From contig CAVURC010000015.1 of the NCBI GenBank assembly GCA_963743825.1, forward strand, positions 1 to 64,000: a stretch of DNA of 64,000 nt. Direction: 5' to 3'. The notes beneath the pieces were generated by a model. The model saw only the letters and a list, made by a program, of their open reading frames with translations. It had not been told where the DNA came from and did not search any database. The stretch is from Sva-07 sp963743825 (lineage in GTDB: Bacteria > Actinomycetota > Acidimicrobiia > Acidimicrobiales > Ilumatobacteraceae). Of this stretch, positions 35,233 to 43,757 are shown piece after piece. Position 1 is the first letter of the stretch; every line of letters begins with the position of its first letter. The translations under genes were made by a program, and so were the position numbers.

Positions 35233-36078
35233 CAGTCGACCTCGGGCGTCGGCGGGAACAGGGTGTCGCGTTCGGCTGCGAGGCGTTCGCAGTCCCAGTC
35301 GGCGTCGACGCGTTTCAGGATGATCGGGCTCTTGGCGAGGTCGGGATACTGGCCCCAGTTGGCGGGCGACATCTCGAAGACCGGGTCGCTCGCACCGATG
35401 ACCAGCTGTTCGGAGTTGTCGGTGACCACGCCGGTCAAGACGTCGGGCTCGGTGAGGAAGGCCTCGAAGGCGAAGATCTCGCGGCGGGCGATGTAGAGCT
35501 CGCCGATGAGGTCGGGGGTGACCTCGATCGTGACGGTGAGGCCCGGCTTGCCGTCGCCGTCGTCGTCGACGATGCGCGGATCGTTCGGATCGGTGGGGAG
35601 CGACTCGTTGAACGGATCGTCGAGCCGGATGCCCACCGGCGTCGGCGTCGCCGGTCGCCTGACCCGGAGCACGCCGTCGACGACATCGATCTCGAGCGCG
35701 ACCGGCGGCGGCGTGATCGCCTGCGTGGCGGTGTCGGACAGCGACGTGCGGATCGGCTGGTCGGTGCGCTGTTCGGAGAAGCAGAACGACGACTGGTCGA
35801 CGATCTGCCCGTCGACCTCGGTGAAGTCGTTGAACCCGTAGCTGATGATCAGCGTCTTGAGGACGTCGTCCTCGTAGGCCACGACGTCGTAGTGGGCCCA
35901 CCGGCCGACCAGTTCCTGACCGAGCCGTCGGAAGCGGTTCGCTCGTCGCCGCCGGTTCGGTCGTCGGCGGTCGAGTGGGTTGCGTGTCCGAGCCGGCTGA
36001 AGTCATCGCGTCGCTCCCACATGCGCCGATCCCACCCACTGCGATCAACAACGCAAGCAGGCGGCGCACTCGCACCAC
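35229..36078 (-). CDS. lipoprotein of unknown function (apparent frameshift near 35940)
   Basis: Signal RVRRLLALLIAVGGIGAC with lipobox (GIGAC), Ser/Thr/Pro linker, then in another frame ANRFRRLGQELVGRWAHYDVVAYEDDVLKTLIISYGFNDFTEVDGQIVDQSSF. The mature domain contains VIRVRRPA-like VVDGVLRVRRPATPTPVGIRLDDPFNESLPTDPNDPRIVDDDGDGKPGLTVTIEVTP, an Asp-rich loop (VDDDGDGKPG) with an EF-hand/thrombospondin look that could hold calcium. The upstream GerW frame runs into this one without a stop. Confidence 0.65.
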
Positions 36079-36091
36079 CGTAGTGCTGGTG

Positions 36092-36474
36092 TCAGCGGGA
36101 GCGGGACGGGCGAGCAGGACGAGCGTGATGCAGACGGCGATGATGCCGCCGAGCACCTGGCCGCCCCGCAGGAGCCGGTTGGCGTCGACCGATGGCTTCC
36201 ACACGACCCGGCCGTCGCGAACCTCGTACACCCCGATCGGGTTGACGTGGAGACCGAATCCGGTGCCGAACCCGCCACCTGACTTCTCGTCGTCGGTCCC
36301 CTCGCCGCCACCGCCGCCGGCCCCGCCGGACACGCGGGCGACCGGGATCACCGTCACGCCGTCGAGTACGTAGGCGTCGCCGTAGGCCCGCGACACCGAC
36401 AGCGAGTCTCGGGTCCCTTTGATCGAGTCGAACACGTCGTCGGCACTTGCGGTCACCGAACTCTGCACTGTCAT
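36092..36474 (-). CDS. GerW/YtfJ-family protein
   Basis: About 127 residues: SSVTASADDVFDSIKGTRDSLSVSRAYGDAYVLDGVTVIPVARVSGGAGGGGGEG, then FGTGFGLHVNPIGVYEVRDGRVVWKPSVDANRLLRGGQVLGGIIAVCITLVLL. This is the GerW (sporulation/YtfJ) family, widespread in non-spore-forming actinobacteria; glycine-rich loop and last membrane helix are typical. End is uncertain because the frame continues into the lipoprotein: a one-base slip would give TGA at 36092. Function in non-sporulators is unknown. Confidence 0.8.
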
Positions 36475-36506
36475 GGGACATCACTCCTCTTGCTCTTGCA
36501 CGTTGA

Positions 36507-38411
36507 TCAGGGTTCGACGATGGGGAAGCCGCCGAGGAAGACGTCGAGGTGGTCGACGATGGTGCGCAGGGCACCGGCATCGCCGTCGACGGTGAGGTCG
36601 CCCGAGTCGATGGCGTCGTCGAGTGTGCGCTCCCCCGCGACCACCGTCGTCAGTACCTCTCGGGTGGTGGTGACGGTCGCATCCGGGTCGTCGACCTGCT
36701 TGTCGATGCGGTACCGCAGCGCCCGGTGCGACAGCCCGACGAACCAGCGCTCGTCGAGGTCGCTGACGACGAGGTTGATCGCCAGGTCGACGCCGCCGAG
36801 TTCGTCGGCGTTCAACCGCATCGCGACGGTCGCCAGCAGCTGGTCGATCGGCAGCGCCCGCACGAGTCCCCGGTTCCCGGCGGGGTGGCGGGGCGGATGC
36901 CCGTGGCGAAGCTCCTGGGCGCCCATGAGGTAGGCGTTGCGGAACGTCGCCGACTCGCTCTGGTAGCCGAGCTGTTCGTAGGCGTCGGCGAGCAGCGTCC
37001 GGGCCGCGGTGTTGGTGGCGTCGGCGAACACGAGGTGGTTCACCAGCTCGGCGACCCACCGGTAGTCACCACGGTCGAACGCCACCTGAGCCGAGGCGAG
37101 CAGTGCATCGGCGCCGCCGGCGAGCTCGACGTAGCGCGTCCCCACCTCGACCGGCGGGTGCGGGTTGAGGTGGCACGGGTTGCCGTCGTACCAGCTGAGG
37201 TAGCGCTGGTACACCGCCTTGACGTTGTGCACCATCGCGCCGTAGTAGCCAACGGTGTGGCTCTCCTCGTAGTGGTCGGCGGGCGGGGTGAGCATCTCGG
37301 CGATCTCGGTGGCGACGTGGCCGTGGTTCGCGAGGCGCAGCGTCTGGTCGTGGATCCAGCGGTACAGGTCGCGCTGGCGGGCGAGGAAACCGCGTACGTC
37401 GTCGTTGCCCCAGCGGGGCCAGTGGTGCGAGGCGAACATGAGGTCGGTGTCGTTCGCGAACAGCTCGATGGCGTCGTCGATGTAGGTGCTCCACGACAGC
37501 GAGTCGCGCACCTGTGCGCCGCGGATCGGGATCAGGTTGTGCATGTTGTGCGAGCAGTTCTCGGCCATGCACAGCCACTTGTGGTCGGGGAAGAAGAAGT
37601 TCATCTCGGCCGGCGCCTCGGTCTCGGGCGTCATCTGGAACACGATGCGCACGCCGTCGACGACCAGCTCCTCGCCGGTGCGGGTGATGTCGACCGTCGG
37701 CACGATGAGGCCCGGCACGCCGAGCGGCACGCACTTGCCGAGCCCGGAGTCGACGTGGCCCCGGGGTCCCGGCGGCAGCAGCGGGCCGAACTGGTAGAGC
37801 GCCCGCCGGTTCATCGCCATGCCGGCGAGCAGGTTCTCGGCGACGGTTTCGCGCAGGAAGTGCTCGGGGGCGATGACCTGGCAGCGGCCGGCGTCGACGT
37901 CGTCCTGGCTGGTGACGCCGAGCACGCCGCCGAAGTGGTCGAGGTGGCTGTGGGTGTAGATCACCGCGGTGACGGGCCGTTCGCCGAGGTGGCGGTTGGC
38001 GAGCTCGAGGCACGCCTCGGCGGTGGCGGTGTTGGTGAGCGGATCGACGATCACCCACCCCTCGCGTCCTTCGATGAAGGTGATGTTGCTGATGTCGTAG
38101 CCCCTCGCCTGCCAGCAGCCGGGCGCCACCTCGAACAGACCGTGGATCACGTTGAGTTGCGCCTGGCGCCACAGGCTGGGGTGCACCGTGTCGGGGTTGG
38201 GCGAATCCTGCTCGATGAACGACCACCGGTTGATGTCCCAGGCGGGCCACATCGGGCCTTCGATCACGCCGGTGTCGTGCTGGGCGATCAGCCCTCGCTG
38301 AGCACGATCGAAGTCGGCCGGGTCGAATGGCGGGATCGGTCGTGTGGTGACCGCTCGCGTGTGCGCCGTCGCGTCGTTCGGCAGCGTGCGGGGCAGGTGC
38401 GCATCGGTCAC
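36507..38411 (-). CDS. alkyl-sulfatase-type metallo-beta-lactamase (SdsA1/BDS1-like)
   Basis: 634 residues. MBL domain with VIYTHSHLDHFGGVLGV (binuclear zinc HxHxDH) and FPDHKWLCMAENCSHNMHNL, SHHWPRWG; a helical dimerisation region (HTVGYYGAMVHNVKAVYQRYLSWYDGNP); and a C-terminal SCP2-like domain (VDLAINLVVSDLDERWFVGLSHRALRYRID). Hydrolyses alkyl-sulfate esters (such as sodium dodecyl sulfate) to alcohol and sulfate. No signal peptide seen. GTG 38411 overlaps the stop of the phosphatase gene. Confidence 0.93.
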   Translation of the reverse strand: MTDAHLPRTLPNDATAHTRAVTTRPIPPFDPADFDRAQRGLIAQHDTGVIEGPMWPAWDINRWSFIEQDSPNPDTVHPSLWRQAQLNVIHGLFEVAPGCWQARGYDISNITFIEGREGWVIVDPLTNTATAEACLELANRHLGERPVTAVIYTHSHLDHFGGVLGVTSQDDVDAGRCQVIAPEHFLRETVAENLLAGMAMNRRALYQFGPLLPPGPRGHVDSGLGKCVPLGVPGLIVPTVDITRTGEELVVDGVRIVFQMTPETEAPAEMNFFFPDHKWLCMAENCSHNMHNLIPIRGAQVRDSLSWSTYIDDAIELFANDTDLMFASHHWPRWGNDDVRGFLARQRDLYRWIHDQTLRLANHGHVATEIAEMLTPPADHYEESHTVGYYGAMVHNVKAVYQRYLSWYDGNPCHLNPHPPVEVGTRYVELAGGADALLASAQVAFDRGDYRWVAELVNHLVFADATNTAARTLLADAYEQLGYQSESATFRNAYLMGAQELRHGHPPRHPAGNRGLVRALPIDQLLATVAMRLNADELGGVDLAINLVVSDLDERWFVGLSHRALRYRIDKQVDDPDATVTTTREVLTTVVAGERTLDDAIDSGDLTVDGDAGALRTIVDHLDVFLGGFPIVEP

Positions 38412-38911
38412 GTCGCCAACTCTGCCAGATCACGGACCAGGTCGAGTTGCGTACCGACCTCGGGTCCGGCCATCGGACGGTGACGGCGAACGTGTTCGAG
38501 CGCTTCGTCGAGCGGAACCGCCAGCGACACCAGCACGGCCACCGCCGTGGTCCCGGCCCTGCCCACCCCGGCAGCGCAGTGCACGATCACCCGCTTGCCG
38601 GCCACGACGCGGTCGACCAGGTCGGTCAGCACCGGCGCGAACTGCGCCAGCCCGGGCGCGTGGAGGTCAGGGATCGGATACCAGAGCACCCGGTCGGGCG
38701 GCTGCCCGCGCAGCCAGGCCACGTAGTGCGGGTAGCGCTCGGCGAGTTCGTGCTCCTCGTTGAGGCAGACGACGACGTCGGCACCCACCCGCTCCATCAA
38801 TCCTTCGGGATCAGGACCGATGGCGTGCTTCCCGCACAGCCACAGCCTGCCTCGCGCCGCTGCCGGCAACGGAATCTCGTTGATGCCACCGTCGGTGTTC
38901 CACCCGGTCAT
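38408..38911 (-). CDS. dual-specificity-type protein phosphatase
   Basis: 167 residues: VIVHCAAGVGRAGTTAVAVL is the CX5R signature (Cys at the catalytic Cys, GRAGT); VVVCLNEEHELAERYPHYVAW and WYPIPDLHAPGL match the general-acid loop (Asp in PDLH). Cysteine-based phosphatases of this size act on phosphotyrosine, phosphoinositide or other substrates. Start ATG 38911 has GACAAT six bases upstream. Coupled to the alkylsulfatase. Confidence 0.88.
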   Translation of the reverse strand: MTGWNTDGGINEIPLPAAARGRLWLCGKHAIGPDPEGLMERVGADVVVCLNEEHELAERYPHYVAWLRGQPPDRVLWYPIPDLHAPGLAQFAPVLTDLVDRVVAGKRVIVHCAAGVGRAGTTAVAVLVSLAVPLDEALEHVRRHRPMAGPEVGTQLDLVRDLAELAT

Positions 38912-38929
38912 GGCACCATTGTCTCGCGG

Positions 38930-39225
38930 GTCGCGGACGTCGTCGCCGCGCGTCGGTCACGGTCCGCCACGACGGGTGACGGCCGATGTCTCGCGCCGAC
39001 GCACGGCCGAGGAGCTGGCGAGCGGGTCGACGAGCCCGGAAACGTGCCGATCGAGGTCGAGTTGGCATCGACCCGTCGATCGTCGACGAGCGCCGTACCT
39101 ACGCCGTACGAGCCACGATCGAGGTGGACGGCGTGATGTGGTGGACCTCGGCCGATGCGCACCGCGTCCTCACTGGCGACTCCCCTGACCACGTCGAGGT
39201 GATGGTCACTCGCGTCGCCCGCTGA
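38930..39225 (+). pseudogene. YbaY-like domain remnant
   Basis: GNVPIEVEL in one frame and GIDPSIVDERRTYAVRATIEVDGVMWWTSADAHRVLTGDSPDHVEVMVTRVAR in another match the YbaY/lipoprotein domain (xIPYDPAxIDxRxTYAVRATI...). The upstream part (DVSR..TAEELAS) sits in yet another frame and no start or signal peptide survives. Degraded or indel-damaged. Confidence 0.5.
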
Positions 39226-39242
39226 GCGCTGCGGCTCACCTC

Positions 39243-40256
39243 TCAGATCACGCCGGCGTACGCAGACAGGCAGAGCTGGCCGCCGAGGTGGGCGTACAGG
39301 ACTCGCGATCCGGCGGGAATCTCACCGGATCGGATCATCCCGATCAGCCCCGCCATCGACTTGCCTTCGTACACGGGGTCGGTGATCATCCCCTCGAGTC
39401 GGGCGGTCGTGCGAATGGCGTCGATGGTCTGCTCGTCGGGGATGCCGTAGATGCCGGCGTGGTAGCCGTCGACGATCGTGATCTCGTCGGGACGCAGGTC
39501 GCGGTCGACGCCGATCATCGCCGCGGTGTCACGGGCGATGCGGGTGACCTGGTCGATGGTCTTGTCGAGCGTCGCCGAGGCGTCGATGCCGATGACGTGA
39601 CGGTCGGCGCGGTCTTCGAGGGCGAACCCGGCGATCATTCCGGCGTGGGTCGAGCCGGTGACCGTGCAGACGAGCACGTGGTCGAAGAAGATGTCGTGCT
39701 CGGCTTCCTGGTCGGCGACCTCGCGGGCCCAGTTGGCGAAGCCGAGCCCGCCGAGCGGATGGTCGGACGCACCGGCGGGGATCGGGTACGGCGTGCCACC
39801 CGCTTCGACGACCGAGTCGAGCGCCCGTTGCCACGAGTCGCGGATGCCGATGTCGAAGCCGGCCGGGTCGAGCCGGACGTCGCCGCCCATCATCCGTGAC
39901 AGCTGGATGTTGCCGACGCGGTCGTACACGACATCGGGCCAGTCGACCCAGTGCTCCTGCACCGTGACCGCCTTCAACCCGAGGTGAGCGGCGACGCCGG
40001 TGACGGCACGGGTGTGGTTGGACTGCACCCCGCCGATCGAAACGAGGGTGTCGCAGCCCTGTGCGAGCGCGTCGGGGATCAGGTACTCGAGCTTGCGCAC
40101 CTTGTTGCCACCGAAGGCGATCCCCGAGTTGCAGTCTTCCCGCTTGGCCCAGATCTCGACCTTCCCGCCGAGGTGGGCGCTGAGGCGCGGCAGCGGATGG
40201 ATCGGTGACGGCCCGAATGTCAGCGGGTGTCGAGGGAAGTCATCGAGCGACGGCAT
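39243..40256 (-). CDS. acdS: 1-aminocyclopropane-1-carboxylate (ACC) deaminase
   Basis: 337 residues, PLP fold type II. Lys52 in GGNKVRKLEYL is the Schiff-base residue. Glu297 (DPVYEGKSM) and Leu324 (YAHLGGQLCLSAY) correspond to Glu295 and Leu322 of the Pseudomonas enzyme, the pair that separates true ACC deaminase from D-cysteine desulfhydrase. The enzyme opens the ring of ACC to 2-oxobutyrate and ammonia. TACGCT lies six bases before ATG 40256. It stands alone, so presence of an Lrp-type regulator is not seen. ACC deaminase in a free-living bacterium suggests contact with plants or algae, or other D-amino acid use. Confidence 0.9.
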   Translation of the reverse strand: MPSLDDFPRHPLTFGPSPIHPLPRLSAHLGGKVEIWAKREDCNSGIAFGGNKVRKLEYLIPDALAQGCDTLVSIGGVQSNHTRAVTGVAAHLGLKAVTVQEHWVDWPDVVYDRVGNIQLSRMMGGDVRLDPAGFDIGIRDSWQRALDSVVEAGGTPYPIPAGASDHPLGGLGFANWAREVADQEAEHDIFFDHVLVCTVTGSTHAGMIAGFALEDRADRHVIGIDASATLDKTIDQVTRIARDTAAMIGVDRDLRPDEITIVDGYHAGIYGIPDEQTIDAIRTTARLEGMITDPVYEGKSMAGLIGMIRSGEIPAGSRVLYAHLGGQLCLSAYAGVI

Positions 40257-40311
40257 GGACGGAGCGTACGACGTCAGCTGGTGCCGGGGCCGGTGGCGAC
40301 CGTCGGTTGCG

Positions 40312-40497
40312 TCAGAGTCGAGCCAGGAGTCGCCGACGCTTGGTCTCGTACTCGGCTTCGGTCAGCATGCCGTCGCGGTGCACGGCTGCGACCGCCGCGA
40401 GCAGGACGCCGACTTCGTTGCGGAGTACGTAGGACGACTCGAGCGGTCGCTCGAGCACTCCTACGGTCGACATGTCGTCATGAACCAGCACAGTCAT
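40312..40497 (-). CDS. SHOCT-domain small protein
   Basis: 61 residues, ending LLAAVAAVHRDGMLTEAEYETKRRRLLARL, the short C-terminal SHOCT helix pair (L-x-G-xLTEAEFExKRxxLL). N-terminus VLVHDDMSTVGVLERPLESSYVLRNEVG has no other domain. SHOCT motifs often help oligomerisation. Real by domain; partner unknown. Confidence 0.6.
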   Translation of the reverse strand: MTVLVHDDMSTVGVLERPLESSYVLRNEVGVLLAAVAAVHRDGMLTEAEYETKRRRLLARL

Positions 40498-40754
40498 GCA
40501 TCGGTACGCCCGGTCTCGACCTTGACGGCGTTCCTCGGATCAGTGCGGCTCGTCGACGAGCGGACTGCTCAGTCGTCGAGGGCGGCGAGGCGGCCCGCTC
40601 GCAGGTTGTCGAACTCGCCGACGCCCCGCCGCGCCCGAACGTCAACGGAGGGGTTCCGAGCGGAATGTGTCGCAGCACCTGAGACCTCTTCCGCAAAGGT
40701 TCGTCGACGCGGCAGAGATCATTCCGTGGCCACCTCGTAGCCGTGTCGCCGCCG
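40498..40754. other. intergenic stretch
   Basis: No gene supported; open frames are Arg/Ser-rich antisense shadows. Confidence 0.5.
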
Positions 40755-41393
40755 TCAGGGAAGCGACGGGTCGATCACCACGTCGGCGCGTGGTCGAGTC
40801 GCGGCGACGATCGCGGCATTCGCTTCGTCCGACATGCGGACGAACTCGCGAGCCTCGTCGAGTGATCGACCGTGACGAACATGGCGGGCGACGAGCCGGT
40901 CGACCCTCGTGCTGGAGTCGACGTCGATGTAGCCGGTCAGGTCGAACAGGTTCCGGAGTGCTCCCCACGGTGGGTGTTCGAGGAGCAGGTAGTTCCCTTC
41001 CACGATGACGATCCGGTCGTCCGGGCCGACCGTGATCGCACCGTCGATCGCGCGGTCGGCGACACGATCGAACGATGGGGCCGAGACCGGACGATCGGCG
41101 TGTTGCAGCTGCTCGACGAGCCGCACGAAGCCGTCTGCGTCGAACGTCTCGGGGGCGCCCTTGACCGCCGACAACCCCAACCGATCGAGCTCCATGTTGT
41201 CGAGATGAAAGCCGTCCATCGGCACCACGACGGCACCGAGTGCCTCGGCCAGGCGTCCGGCGACGGTCGACTTCCCACTCCCCGGCGGCCCGGCAAGGCC
41301 GAATACGTAGCGACCGCGGCCTCGAGCATCGTCGGCAATCTGCGCGACGAGCTCGGCAAACCCGAGCCTCATCTCGCCGCCGACCTCACCCAT
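40755..41393 (-). CDS. P-loop nucleoside/sugar kinase-like protein
   Basis: 212 residues: VFGLAGPPGSGKSTVAGRLAEAL is the Walker A; VVPMDGFHLDNMELDRLGLSAVKGAPETFDADGFVRLV is the uridine-kinase-like catalytic loop and lid; IVIVEGNYLLLEHPPWG is the Walker-B strand. Closest in type to the bacterial fructokinase/uridine-kinase-like group (YggC/FrcK type) with EGNYLLL. ATG 41393 overlaps the DoxX stop (8 bases) so both are co-transcribed. Phosphorylates an unknown hydroxyl acceptor. Confidence 0.85.
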   Translation of the reverse strand: MGEVGGEMRLGFAELVAQIADDARGRGRYVFGLAGPPGSGKSTVAGRLAEALGAVVVPMDGFHLDNMELDRLGLSAVKGAPETFDADGFVRLVEQLQHADRPVSAPSFDRVADRAIDGAITVGPDDRIVIVEGNYLLLEHPPWGALRNLFDLTGYIDVDSSTRVDRLVARHVRHGRSLDEAREFVRMSDEANAAIVAATRPRADVVIDPSLP

Positions 41394-41844
41394 CGGTGGC
41401 GTCGGGCGTCGTCGGCCAGGTGCCCGCTCGTATCGCCCGCCACGCCCCTGTTGCGCCGAGCGCCCAGATCACCAGGACGGGTTGGAAGAAGAGTCGGGCG
41501 AACCGCTTCGCGTCGGTGTCGAGCCCGAATGCGTCGACGCCCTCGGTCCACTGGGCGACGTTGCCCGGGAAGATGACGACGAAGAACGTAGCCACGACCG
41601 TGCCGACGATGACCCGGTGACGCGGGAGCGCGATGAGGGCCACTCCGAGTGCGATCTCGACAATTCCCGAGGCGATCACGACGACGTCCTCGTCGATCGG
41701 GAACCAGCCGGGGACCTGTGCCCGGAACTCCGTGCGTTGGGTGCTGAGGTGCCCGATTCCGGCAACGATCAGGGCGCCGCCGAGAAGCCATCGAAGCACC
41801 ACACGGGGACCGACGCCATCAGGCCGTCGTGCGGTGTCGGACAC
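41386..41844 (-). CDS. DoxX-family membrane protein
   Basis: 152 residues with four helices: VVLRWLLGGALIVAGIGHLS, VVVIASGIVEIALGVALIALP, VIVGTVVATFFVVIFPGNVAQW and LFFQPVLVIWALGATGAW. DoxX proteins are small membrane proteins implicated in thiol/redox chemistry or sensing. GTG 41844 has TACCAT six bases upstream (minus strand). Divergent from the aldo/keto reductase across a stretch with a large perfect hairpin. Confidence 0.85.
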   Translation of the reverse strand: MSDTARRPDGVGPRVVLRWLLGGALIVAGIGHLSTQRTEFRAQVPGWFPIDEDVVVIASGIVEIALGVALIALPRHRVIVGTVVATFFVVIFPGNVAQWTEGVDAFGLDTDAKRFARLFFQPVLVIWALGATGAWRAIRAGTWPTTPDATDG

Positions 41845-41885
41845 GGTGCGATGGTACGGCAGGCAACGGTCCCGAGCTCCGTTCC

Positions 41886-41924
41886 CGTGAACTCGTGCGC
41901 GAACTATTCGCGCACGAGTTCACG
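41886..41924. promoter_or_regulatory. 18-bp perfect inverted repeat with 3-base loop between divergent genes
   Basis: GTGAACTCGTGCGCGAA at 41887-41903 is the exact reverse complement of 41907-41923 around CTA; one more C-G pair extends it. It sits between divergent DoxX and aldo/keto reductase starts, so it could be a large operator, or a structured element shared by both. No T-run. Confidence 0.6.
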
Positions 41925-41967
41925 AGAAGGGGGCGGCGCAGGCACGTGGGTCTGCGAGGCTGGGCCC

Positions 41968-42942
41968 ATGCGTTATCGACGACTGGGCCGAACCGCTCTC
42001 CAGGTCAGCGAGCTGTGTCTCGGCACGATGAACTTCGGGCCGCAGACGCCCGAGGACGAGTCGTTCGCGATCATGGATCGCGCGGTCGAGCTCGGGATCA
42101 ACTTCTTCGACACCGCGAACCGCTACGGCGGCGACCAGGGCGCCGGCGCCACCGAGTCGATCATCGGACGCTGGTTCGCCCAGGGCGGCGGCCGGCGGGA
42201 CAAGATCGTCCTGGCGACGAAGCTCTTCGGAGCGATGTCCGAGTGGCCGAACGACGGCCGGCTGTCGGCGCGTCACATCCGGATGGCCTGTGAGGACAGC
42301 CTTCGGCGGATGCAGACCGACCACATCGACCTCTACCAGATGCACCACATCGACCGGACGGCGCCGTGGGAGGAGGTGTGGCAGGCGATGGACACGCTGA
42401 TCCAGCAGGGCAAGATCACCTATGTCGGCAGCAGCAACTTCGCCGGCTGGCACATCGCCCGAGCGAACGAGGCCGCCGCCCGCCGGAACACGCTCGGCCT
42501 CGTCAGCGAGCAGAGCCACTACAACCTCCTGGTGCGCACCGTCGAACTCGAGGTGCTCCCGGCATGTCGCGAGTACGGCGTCGGCGTGATCCCGTGGAGC
42601 CCGCTGTCGGGCGGGCTGCTCGGCGGCGTGCTCGGCGACTCCGACCGCGCTCGTCGCCAGTCCCCACAGTCGCTGAAGCGGATCGACAAGCTGCGCCCGC
42701 AGCTGGAGCAGTGGGAGAAGCTGTGCGCTGATCTCGGTGAGGAGCCTGCAGCGGTGGCGTTGGCGTGGCTCCTCGCCCAGGACGGCGTCACCTGCCCGAT
42801 CATCGGCCCGCGCACGATTGGCCAGCTCGACGGCGCCTCGCTGCGCTCCCTCGAGATCACGCTCGCTCCCGACACGCTGACAGCGATCGACGCCATCTTC
42901 CCCGGCCCCGGCGGCACCGCGCCCGAGGCGTACGCCTGGTAG
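41968..42942 (+). CDS. aldo/keto reductase
   Basis: 324 residues: LGRTALQVSELCLGTMNFG opening, FFDTANRYGGDQGAGATESIIG (catalytic Asp and Tyr), KIVLATKLFG (Lys), YQMHHIDR (His), and VIPWSPLSGGLLGG. AKR tetrad Asp-Tyr-Lys-His is complete. NADPH-dependent aldehyde/ketone reductase; substrate unknown. Start follows the inverted repeat by 44 bases. Confidence 0.92.
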   Translation: MRYRRLGRTALQVSELCLGTMNFGPQTPEDESFAIMDRAVELGINFFDTANRYGGDQGAGATESIIGRWFAQGGGRRDKIVLATKLFGAMSEWPNDGRLSARHIRMACEDSLRRMQTDHIDLYQMHHIDRTAPWEEVWQAMDTLIQQGKITYVGSSNFAGWHIARANEAAARRNTLGLVSEQSHYNLLVRTVELEVLPACREYGVGVIPWSPLSGGLLGGVLGDSDRARRQSPQSLKRIDKLRPQLEQWEKLCADLGEEPAAVALAWLLAQDGVTCPIIGPRTIGQLDGASLRSLEITLAPDTLTAIDAIFPGPGGTAPEAYAW

Positions 42943-43014
42943 CCCGACGGTGTGATCTCAGTCGCAACCAGGCCGAGGCCAGGTGCGCCCGTGTGGGATC
43001 AGAATCGATCGAGA

Positions 43015-43308
43015 TCAGTCGACCAGTCGAATGACTCCGTTGTCGGGTGGACCGACAATGAGCGGAATGATCCGGGCAAGGTGACCGCTTGCGACGATGT
43101 TGTTCGCCATGTTCTCGTGATGCGCATCGATCGAGGTCCATCGCTCCAGAAACATGAACCTGTGTTCGTCGTCATCGCGTTGATACAGCTCGAAGGACTC
43201 GCAACCGTCCGCCGCTCGACTGATGTCGCGTCCTTGCGAAAGAAGTGCACGCAACTCGGTGGCGCAGCCAGGTAGGGCTTGGAAGTTGATGACAACGTCA
43301 ACGGACAT
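43015..43308 (-). CDS. antibiotic-biosynthesis-monooxygenase (ABM) fold protein
   Basis: 97 residues, SVDVVINFQALPGCATELRALLSQGRDISRAADGCESFELYQRDDDEHRFMFLERWTSIDAHHENMANNIVASGHL. Typical YgiN/ABM ferredoxin-like fold, usually a dimeric small-quinone or haem-type monooxygenase. GGAGGG precedes ATG 43308. First unit of the patchy region. Confidence 0.85.
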   Translation of the reverse strand: MSVDVVINFQALPGCATELRALLSQGRDISRAADGCESFELYQRDDDEHRFMFLERWTSIDAHHENMANNIVASGHLARIIPLIVGPPDNGVIRLVD

Positions 43309-43479
43309 GATTCCCTCCGCGTCTGGCACACTCCGACAGAAGCGAGCCTGACCGATCTCGATTGGGTTGTCCAGTGTCAGTACCGAGTAGCCAACCTTCC
43401 ACCGGACCAAGTGTCACCGACCGCCGGCCCAGGGGAGCTGTCGAGTATGTAACGAAAGGCCCGCCTTCAATGAGCACAC

Positions 43480-43501
43480 GTCCGTACCAGCCATCTGAGA
43501 T
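43480..43501 (+). repeat. repeat A, degenerate copy A6
   Basis: GTCCG-TACCAG-CCATCTGAGA resembles the GTCCGGTTGAGGACCGG-CATCTGAGAC repeat found at 46336, 48823, 54747 and 60283. Followed, as at 50305, by repeat B about 45-65 bases on. Confidence 0.35.
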
Positions 43502-43542
43502 GGCCCTACTCGGGACGCATCATCGCGCACATGCCCTCGGGA

Positions 43543-43618
43543 CCGTCCGCTGAACGTCCCCCTATCGGACACTCACCGAGCGCTCGACTACGGCGAATAT
43601 GCCTGTGAAAGTGTGGCG
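43543..43618 (+). repeat. repeat B, copy 1
   Basis: Aligns without gaps to 50391-50448 over 58 bases with 44 identities from position 43561. It includes a perfect palindrome CGAGCGCTCG (43577-43586) conserved in the other copy. On the minus strand both copies read HTFT-I-A--ERSV-VR, so they may be remnants of a coding sequence. Confidence 0.65.
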
Positions 43619-43757
43619 CCGCAGACGGGCCTGAACTCGGTCACAGTCGGAGATGACGTCATTGTGATTATTCGTGCCGATACCGAGCGGTCTCTGGGCG
43701 GAGATCGACGCTTGCGTCAGGCGAACATACCGGGCAATCTGTGTCCGGGAGGGTGCA

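Larger units (their letters stand above)
43309..43757. other. intergenic region holding repeat copies A6 and B1
   Basis: About 450 bases without a supported gene. It contains a degenerate copy of repeat A (43480-43501) and a copy of repeat B (43543-43618) that aligns with 50372-50448. The last 30 bases carry the ribosome site for the lipoprotein gene. Confidence 0.6.

Noticed and set aside
36549..38483. 644-codon open frame on the plus strand
   Set aside because: Antisense to the alkylsulfatase; composition is Val/Gly/Arg-rich and no motif is seen.
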